Assembly: GCA_011455275.1 (NCBI GenBank)
Contig: CP015028.1
Span: 1,958,911-2,022,910 of the forward strand
Direction of reading: 5' to 3'
From: Pasteurellaceae bacterium Orientalotternb1
Lineage (GTDB): Bacteria; Pseudomonadota; Gammaproteobacteria; Enterobacterales; Pasteurellaceae
Length of the DNA: 64,000 nucleotides
The notes beneath the pieces were generated by a model that made no database searches, was not told where the DNA came from, and saw nothing but the letters and a program-made list of their open reading frames with translations. This document shows positions 59,611 through 64,000 of the stretch, piece by piece. The translations under genes and the position numbers were made by a program. Each line of letters starts with the position of its first letter. The stretch's first letter is position 1.

Positions 59611-61065
59611 TTACACATCATAAGTGGTTGATGCAGTATTACCGCCACGCCCCGTCCAATTAGTATGGAAGAACTCACCGCGTGGTTTGTCGGTACGTTC
59701 GTAGGTGTGAGCCCCGAAATAATCGCGTTGGGCTTGCAATAAGTTGGCAGGCACACGTTCGGAAGTGTAGCCGTCTAAGAACGTAATCGCAGACGCCATA
59801 CAAGGCATTGGGATCCCCACTTCAATCGATTTCGCCACCACTTTACGCCAGTCCGCCAACGCATTTTCTAAAATGCCTTTGAAGTAGGCATCTGAACCTA
59901 AGAAAATCAAATCTGGGTTGGCCTCATACGCATCACGAATATTGCCTAAGAAACGGCTGCGAATGATACAGCCCTCACGCCATAACAATGCGGTTGCCCC
60001 GTAGTTGATGTTCCAACCGAAGTTTTCAGAGGCTTCACGAATCAACATAAAACCTTGGGCATAAGAGATGATTTTTGATGCCAACAAGGCTTTACGCACC
60101 GCTTCGATCCACGTTTTTTTGTCGCCTTCAACTTTACCAATCGTTTTGTTGAATAATTTAGATGCTGCTACACGCTGATCTTTGAAAGAAGAAACGCAAC
60201 GAGCAAACACCGATTCGGTGATTAAGGTCAATGGAATACCGAAATCAAGGGCGTTGATCCCCGTCCATTTACCCGTGCCTTTTTGCCCTGCAGTATCAAG
60301 GATTTTTTCGACTAACGGTTCGCCGTCCGCATCTTTGTAGCCCAAAATATCGGTTGTAATATCAATCAGATAGCTATCTAACTCGGTTTTCTTCCACTCG
60401 GCAAAAATTTGCTGCATTTCATCGTAGCTCAAGCCCAAACCGTCTTTTAAGAACTGGTAAGCTTCGCAAATCAACTGCATATCACCATATTCGATACCGT
60501 TATGCACCATTTTTACGAAATGCCCGGCTCCTTCTTTGCCGACCCAATCACAGCAAGGCTCGCCTTTGTCGGTTTTCGCTGAAATCGCTTGTAAAATCGG
60601 CTTCACATATTGCCACGCTTCTTCGTTACCGCCTGGCATAATGGACGGCCCGTGACGAGCCCCTTCTTCACCGCCCGACACGCCCGAACCGATAAAGCGA
60701 ATACCTTTCTCCGCCAAGGCTTTCACACGGCGGTTAGTGTCTGGATAGTTCGAGTTACCGCCATCAATGATGATGTCGCCCTGCTCCAAGTGCGGTAGCA
60801 ACGCCTCAATAAATTGATCCACCACTTCACCCGCACGCACCATTAACATTACTTTGCGTGGTTTTTCGAGTTTGTTCGCCAAATCTTCCAACGAATACGC
60901 CCCGATAATGTTCGTGCCTTTCGCCGCTCCTTCCAAAAATTCATCGACTTTCGAAGTCGTGCGGTTGTACGCCACCACTTTAAAACCGTGGTCATTCATA
61001 TTCAGAATTAAATTCTGCCCCATTACCGCCAATCCGATAACGCCGATATCGCCTTTTACTGACAT
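59611..61065 (-). CDS. gnd: 6-phosphogluconate dehydrogenase (decarboxylating)
   Basis: Gnd oxidises 6-phosphogluconate to ribulose 5-phosphate with NADP in the oxidative pentose-phosphate pathway. The 484-residue protein has the nucleotide loop IGLAVMGQNLILNMNDHG, the substrate-binding SGVSGGEEGARHGPSIMPGG, KMVHNGIEYGDMQ with the catalytic Lys, and the signature ILDTAGQKGTGKWT. The ribosome site is CAGGAGC. The partner gene pgl lies 2.3 kb upstream, with accessory genes between. Confidence 0.97.
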   Translation of the reverse strand: MSVKGDIGVIGLAVMGQNLILNMNDHGFKVVAYNRTTSKVDEFLEGAAKGTNIIGAYSLEDLANKLEKPRKVMLMVRAGEVVDQFIEALLPHLEQGDIIIDGGNSNYPDTNRRVKALAEKGIRFIGSGVSGGEEGARHGPSIMPGGNEEAWQYVKPILQAISAKTDKGEPCCDWVGKEGAGHFVKMVHNGIEYGDMQLICEAYQFLKDGLGLSYDEMQQIFAEWKKTELDSYLIDITTDILGYKDADGEPLVEKILDTAGQKGTGKWTGINALDFGIPLTLITESVFARCVSSFKDQRVAASKLFNKTIGKVEGDKKTWIEAVRKALLASKIISYAQGFMLIREASENFGWNINYGATALLWREGCIIRSRFLGNIRDAYEANPDLIFLGSDAYFKGILENALADWRKVVAKSIEVGIPMPCMASAITFLDGYTSERVPANLLQAQRDYFGAHTYERTDKPRGEFFHTNWTGRGGNTASTTYDV

Positions 61066-61091
61066 TTTTTGCTCCTGTTTTAATGTTATTT

Positions 61092-61156
61092 TGTAGGGGC
61101 AGGTTTTAACCTGCCCGTTTATCTGTTATTTCGGGAGAGTTAAACCCCTCCCCTAC
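61092..61156. repeat. Inverted pair of GTAG-headed REP-like hairpins upstream of gnd
   Basis: TGTAGGGGCAGG continues into a hairpin (GGGCAGGTT / AACCTGCCC, 61097-61116). A second, inverted unit at 61132-61156 reads on the minus strand GTAGGGGAGGGGTTTAACTC followed by TCCCG. The arrangement resembles the pair in the groES-groEL gap. It lies in the gnd upstream region. Confidence 0.6.
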
Positions 61157-61166
61157 GAATTTTCGA

Positions 61167-61203
61167 TTTGAGCTCACAATTTGTGATCTTAAAACTGCAG
61201 TCC
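61167..61203 (+). repeat. Direct repeat copy A with TCACAATTTGTGA palindrome
   Basis: TCACAATTTGTGA (61174-61186) is embedded in a 37-bp segment that recurs at 62677-62713 in the same orientation with five mismatches. The shared right flank is CTTAAAA-S-TGCAGT-S-C. It lies downstream of the 111-residue gene. Confidence 0.7.
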
Positions 61204-61204
61204 C

Positions 61205-61250
61205 AGATGGCATATCGTCTTTGACGAGTTCTGCCTATTTTCAAACTACG
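61205..61250 (+). repeat. CGTCTTTGACGAG repeat, copy 1
   Basis: AGATGG, then CGTCTTTGACGAG (61216-61228), then CTATTTTCAAACT. The same three blocks recur in order at 61642-61740, on the other side of the 111-residue gene. The core is a small palindrome. Confidence 0.55.
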
Positions 61251-61279
61251 ACTCTCTTTGCAAAACTTTTGCTTGATCT

Positions 61280-61289
61280 GACCGCTTGT
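61280..61289 (-). repeat. USS after the 111-residue gene
   Basis: GACCGCTTGT preceded by TTTGCAAAACTTTTGC, ending 1 bp before the stop codon of the 61291-61626 gene. Confidence 0.85.
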
Positions 61290-61290
61290 A

Positions 61291-61626
61291 CTAAACCTCA
61301 ATAATTTGAGATTCACCTTTTTCAAGAGAATCAAGCCATTGCCACAATTCTTTTCCTAATAGTTTACCTTGTTCTGTTAGCTGGAAATGAGTAACACAAT
61401 GTCCAAAGCGATTCTCTAATTTATTATTCAAATGCTGATAGGTAAATTCAATTTGTGTTTCTGTGATCCATTTGCCAATAAGAAATCCTTTTGCAATTTC
61501 TCCGCCACTATATTCGGCCCAAATCATTTGATTTTTTTGAAAATAGTGAAAATACGTTTGACTACTCACTTCTCCATTTTCACTATTTTGCAATGCGATA
61601 AATTTCTTATTATTTAAATCAAACAT
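61291..61626 (-). CDS. Conserved protein of unknown function
   Basis: A 111-residue protein I can only place loosely. It begins FDLNNKKFIALQNSENGEVS, then YSGGEIAKGFLIGKW and ends in ELWQWLDSLEKGESQIIEV. Similar small proteins are sometimes labelled N-acetylglutamate synthase in databases, which I consider unsupported because there is no acetyl-CoA motif. The alternating pattern suggests a small beta sandwich. A clear ribosome site (AGGGGAATC) precedes the ATG. It is enclosed by two copies of the CGTCTTTGACGAG repeat. Confidence 0.65.
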   Translation of the reverse strand: MFDLNNKKFIALQNSENGEVSSQTYFHYFQKNQMIWAEYSGGEIAKGFLIGKWITETQIEFTYQHLNNKLENRFGHCVTHFQLTEQGKLLGKELWQWLDSLEKGESQIIEV

Positions 61627-61641
61627 TTAATGATTCCCCTA

Positions 61642-61740
61642 AGATGGTGCTCGTCTTTGACGAGTGCCAAACGAACTAATATTCAGCACTCGTCTGGAGA
61701 CGAGCGCTATTCATTCTGCTATCTATTTTCAAACTGCGGT
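61642..61740 (+). repeat. CGTCTTTGACGAG repeat, copy 2, with additional CTCGTC palindrome
   Basis: AGATGG and CTCGTCTTTGACGAG (61650-61664), then a second hairpin CTCGTCTGGAGACGAG at about 61689-61704, then CTATTTTCAAACT. It fills the gap between the 111-residue gene and the ORF6N gene. Confidence 0.55.
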
Positions 61741-61765
61741 GCTTTTGCAAAAAATTTCAAAAATC

Positions 61766-62656
61766 CTACCGCTTGCTTTCTTCCAACTGTTCCAAAATCC
61801 GACTGGTCGCTAAGTCCATTTTCGAAAACGCAAACCATTTTTTGCCTAAATCTTTTAATGATGCTCCGATATGATAAAGCTCTTGATGATCTAAAATCAA
61901 AAAGCGATCGTGGGCTTTGCTAAATAGATAAATTGCAATCGGATCAAATTGACTATTATATTTCTCTAAATCTAACGCAAGCTGTTTGCTTATTGTTTTG
62001 GTATAAATTTCCACCGTCACATTTGGATTGCGTTTGCTAAATAAGGTTAAAACAGAATCATCTACATAATTATCAATTAACACAATGGATAATTTCGCCT
62101 TACGCACCAAATCCGACACAAAATGATAAGCGTTAAAGGTTTCGCCATCAAAGAAAATCCCTTGTGTTTGCGGTTTATTGGCTTCCAATGCGGAAAAAAC
62201 CTGCTCAAGTTGCCCTGACATTTCCAACTGCTTGCGTTCCACATTTTCCAAACGCTGCATTACCGCCACATTATTCAGCAATGTATGCCGCATTTGCACA
62301 AAGGTTTGCATAATTTTGATGCTAACTTGTACCGCAATTTCACTTCGCAACACTGCCGAAAGCATTGCAATGCCTTGTTCGGTAAAGGCGTAGGGCATAT
62401 AACGGCGATATTTTCCCTTTTCGAGTTCCTCATTTGAGGTCACAAATTGTGACCTCAAAATATCCCATTCTGATTTTGTAAGTTGAAAACGAAATAGTTC
62501 AGGAAATCGATCTAAATTACGTTTTACTGTTTGGTTAAACACTTTTGTTTCCACTTGGTACAGTTCGGCTAAGTGTACATCTAACATCACTTGGACGTTA
62601 CGAATCGTGAAAATTCGATTTTCAATACCAGAGTGAATAGTCACAAGATTGTTCAT
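61766..62656 (-). CDS. ORF6N-domain protein with PLD-like C-terminal part
   Basis: A 296-residue protein with an N-terminal ORF6N domain (IFTIRNVQVMLDVHLAELYQ, VKRNLDRFPELFRFQLTKSE, YMPYAFTEQGIAMLSAVLRS), a DNA-binding-type domain found in phage antirepressors and mobile islands. A coiled-coil segment covers about residues 125-155 (MQRLENVERKQLEMSGQLEQ). The C-terminal part (LSIVLIDNYVDDSVLTLFSK, HDRFLILDHQELYHIGASLK) resembles a single phospholipase D-like unit with HDRFLIL. The ribosome site ACGGAGGAAAT is strong. A 27-nt perfect palindrome lies in the coding sequence and a 29-nt one upstream of the start. Function unknown. Confidence 0.85.
   Translation of the reverse strand: MNNLVTIHSGIENRIFTIRNVQVMLDVHLAELYQVETKVFNQTVKRNLDRFPELFRFQLTKSEWDILRSQFVTSNEELEKGKYRRYMPYAFTEQGIAMLSAVLRSEIAVQVSIKIMQTFVQMRHTLLNNVAVMQRLENVERKQLEMSGQLEQVFSALEANKPQTQGIFFDGETFNAYHFVSDLVRKAKLSIVLIDNYVDDSVLTLFSKRNPNVTVEIYTKTISKQLALDLEKYNSQFDPIAIYLFSKAHDRFLILDHQELYHIGASLKDLGKKWFAFSKMDLATSRILEQLEESKR
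62433..62459. repeat. Perfect 27-nt palindrome inside the ORF6N gene
   Basis: The left arm TTTGAGGTCACAA (62433-62445) and right arm TTGTGACCTCAAA (62447-62459) are exact reverse complements around one A. On the minus strand it is read in frame as LRSQFVTS. Its 17-nt core is GGTCACAATTTGTGACC. Confidence 0.9.
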
Positions 62657-62675
62657 ATTTCCTCCGTATTTTTGT

Positions 62676-62704
62676 TTTTAAGGTCACAATTTGTGACCTT
62701 AAAA
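62676..62704. promoter_or_regulatory. Perfect 29-nt palindrome upstream of the ORF6N gene, candidate operator
   Basis: TTTTAAGGTCACAA (62676-62689) and TTGTGACCTTAAAA (62691-62704) are exact reverse complements around one T. It begins 20 bp upstream of the ORF6N start codon and has the same 17-nt core as the palindrome in the gene. With its right flank it forms direct-repeat copy C (62677-62713). Confidence 0.75.
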
Positions 62705-62738
62705 GTGCAGTGCATTTTGCAAAACTTTTTGAAAATCC

Positions 62739-62748
62739 GACCGCTTGT
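62739..62748 (-). repeat. USS fused to the glutathione S-transferase stop codon
   Basis: Minus strand TAACAAGCGGTCGG followed by TTTTCAAAAAGTTTTGCAAAA; the stop codon's last A begins the USS. Confidence 0.85.
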
Positions 62749-63356
62749 TACATTGCTAACCACGCTTTCAAATTGCCTAACTCCAAGATTCTACGTTGAT
62801 ATGCCAATACTTGCTCGCTGAAATAACGGTGTAAACCGTAGGTTTCAATACGGAGTATCACGGGAACAAAAAACGCATCAACTGCCGTGAAATTCGCTCC
62901 AGCCAAAAAGTTACCCCGAAATCGATTTAACCCTTGTTGCAATAATTCGTTCAGCCTTGCCAATTCGAGTTCCAATGCCTGTGGTACATTGGCTAATGGC
63001 GTGCGAACAAGCGGGTTAAAATCGCAGATATTTCGCAAATGTTCAAAGCTTGAGTGCATTTCCGCACAAGCCGATCTCGACCACGCTCGAGCAATTTTAT
63101 CTTCCACCCAAACTTGCGGATAGCTTTCCGCTACAAATTCAGTAATCGCAAGGCTATCCCAAATAATTTGCCCATCTGTGTGTAAGGCAGGGATTTTAGC
63201 CGTAGGCGAAAAATGTTTGAACTGCTGGCGTTGCAGATTGAGATCATCTAAATAACGCACAATTTTCGGCTCAAAAGGAATGTTTAGTTCTTTGAGCAAA
63301 ATCCAAACGCGTAGCGACCACGAAGATTTTGGTGGATTAAAATAGAGTTGATACAT
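62748..63356 (-). CDS. Glutathione S-transferase family protein
   Basis: A 202-residue GST-fold protein. The N-terminal thioredoxin-like domain begins MYQLYFNPPKSSWSLRVWIL, with Ser residues at the catalytic turn, then TAKIPALHTDGQIIWDSLAI, where the cis-Pro and the DS glutathione-binding pair are visible. The C-terminal helical domain includes FLAGANFTAVDAFFVPVILR. The substrate is unknown. The ribosome site is AGGAACAGGA. It lies between pgl and the accessory segment. Confidence 0.9.
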   Translation of the reverse strand: MYQLYFNPPKSSWSLRVWILLKELNIPFEPKIVRYLDDLNLQRQQFKHFSPTAKIPALHTDGQIIWDSLAITEFVAESYPQVWVEDKIARAWSRSACAEMHSSFEHLRNICDFNPLVRTPLANVPQALELELARLNELLQQGLNRFRGNFLAGANFTAVDAFFVPVILRIETYGLHRYFSEQVLAYQRRILELGNLKAWLAM

Positions 63357-63389
63357 TCCTGTTCCTTTTGCAAAACTTTTGCCTGATCC

Positions 63390-63399
63390 GACCGCTTGT
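63390..63399 (-). repeat. USS fused to the pgl stop codon
   Basis: Minus strand TAACAAGCGGTCGG followed by CAAAAGTTTTGCAAAA. The arrangement is nearly the same as at 62739. Confidence 0.85.
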
Positions 63400-64000
63400 T
63401 ACAGCAACGCAGCCGCCTCTTTATCCAAAAACCACTCCGTTACCCCATTTTTCGCTTTAATTTTGGCTACTGGGTATGGCAATTCCGTTGCTGGTGTAGT
63501 TTGAATTTCTTTTAAAATTTCCGCTTTTGAGCTGCCTGTAACTAAATAGGTAATGCGTTTGGCTTTTTCGATCAAACTTGCGGTTTTGGAAATACGGATT
63601 TGTCCTGTTTCGGGGTGTTTGGCAATCACTGCCACATTCGGATCGTTGAAATCCGTTTGATGTGGGAACAGCGAGGCAGTGTGTCCGTCCGTCCCCATGC
63701 CTAAAATGATCCAATCAAATTCCCAGTTTGGCACGCAAGCGGTCAGTTCTTGCGAAAATCTTGCAAGTTCTTGCTCAACATCCGCTTCGCCACGAATACG
63801 GTGGATATTTTCCGCAGGGATCGCAATGTGATCGAACAGCAATTTTTGCACTTCGCCGTAGTTGCTTTCGGGATCGCTCGGCTCAACCATTCGATCATCG
63901 CCCCACCAAAAGTGCAAATTTTCCCACCGCACTTTGCTGTTAAACGGAGCTTGAGCCAAGGTTTTAAATAATAATTTCGGGGTTGAACCGCCCGAAAGGG
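63399..64000 (-). CDS. pgl: 6-phosphogluconolactonase, 5' end outside window
   Basis: Pgl (DevB type) hydrolyses 6-phosphogluconolactone, the step between Zwf and Gnd. The reading frame is open to the right edge with LSGGSTPKLLFKTLAQAPFN, so the TTG at 63959 is not the start. WGDDRMVEPSDPESNYGEV is the family's active-site segment and IILGMGTDGHTASLFP the phosphate-binding signature. About 30-35 N-terminal residues are missing. A near-USS at 63735 is read as ELTACVPN. Confidence 0.94.
   Translation of the reverse strand, partial: LSGGSTPKLLFKTLAQAPFNSKVRWENLHFWWGDDRMVEPSDPESNYGEVQKLLFDHIAIPAENIHRIRGEADVEQELARFSQELTACVPNWEFDWIILGMGTDGHTASLFPHQTDFNDPNVAVIAKHPETGQIRISKTASLIEKAKRITYLVTGSSKAEILKEIQTTPATELPYPVAKIKAKNGVTEWFLDKEAAALL

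Noticed and set aside
61291-61626. N-acetylglutamate synthase label for the 111-residue protein
   Set aside because: No acetyl-CoA-binding or amino-acid kinase-like motif is visible; the label seems to be a propagated database name.

Overview
The window is a stretch of ordinary chromosome from a member of the Pasteurellaceae. The main evidence is a 9-10 bp DNA uptake signal sequence (USS), core ACAAGCGGT(C), which I counted about 40 times on the two strands by eye; fewer than one would be expected by chance in 64 kb. It is usually followed by an AT-rich tract with TTTGCAAA. This is the Actinobacillus pleuropneumoniae / Mannheimia / Haemophilus ducreyi dialect, not the AAGTGCGGT dialect of H. 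influenzae. The species cannot be fixed from the sequence alone. Gene content is typical gammaproteobacterial housekeeping. I saw no prophage, CRISPR array, tRNA or rRNA gene.

Layout. 1-7.2 kb: a frameshifted rlmL cut by the left edge, then yfgM, hisS, ldhA, ispG and rodZ on the minus strand. 7.4-13.4 kb: sppA, a YdjA-type nitroreductase, epmC, kdsB, mlaA, ycbL and mepK. 13.5-22.3 kb: ldtD, prc, a short proQ, trxB, cnoX, mdh, then argR and yfcH on the plus strand. 22.4-26.2 kb: bioB, rluB, yciO and a candidate surface lipoprotein with a TbpB-like C-terminus. 26.3-31.0 kb: the Mla lipid-transport operon mlaFEDCB followed by ibaG and murA. 31.2-35.4 kb: the lpoA-yraN-diaA-dolP cluster, divergent from rsmI. 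35.5-42.8 kb: a Kef-type potassium/proton antiporter, dps behind an OxyR-type site, an IS3-family remnant, uvrC, pgsA, an unknown lipoprotein, thyA and an acetyltransferase. 43-48.9 kb: groES-groEL behind a heat-shock promoter, an OmpA-like lipoprotein, uvrD with a LexA box, and a methyltransferase. 49.2-58.4 kb: tsaD, bamD, rluD, a hicAB toxin-antitoxin pair, macB-macA, a YwiC-like membrane protein and trhP. 58.6-64 kb: cytochrome b562, creA, gnd, a small accessory segment (unknown gene plus ORF6N gene), a glutathione S-transferase and the start-less end of pgl.

Cell-envelope maintenance dominates: MlaA with MlaFEDCB and DolP (outer-membrane lipid homeostasis), BamD (barrel assembly), LpoA, LdtD, MepK, Prc, MurA and RodZ (peptidoglycan and shape), KdsB (LPS). 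The oxidative pentose-phosphate genes pgl and gnd lie at the right end, separated by the accessory segment.

The most unusual structure is at 61.1-62.7 kb. An ORF6N-domain gene carries a perfect 29-nt palindrome just upstream of its start codon and a perfect 27-nt palindrome with the same 17-nt core (up to the central base) inside its own coding sequence. A third copy lies about 1.5 kb away, so that two imperfect 37-bp direct repeats bracket the ORF6N gene and a small unknown gene. Other points of interest are GTAG-headed REP-like hairpins, including a pair between groES and groEL; a near-consensus OxyR site abutting the dps promoter; three DnaA-box-like motifs in 35 bp in the only gene-free stretch over 300 bp; and USS cores fused to stop codons or read in frame as Thr-Ala-Cys.
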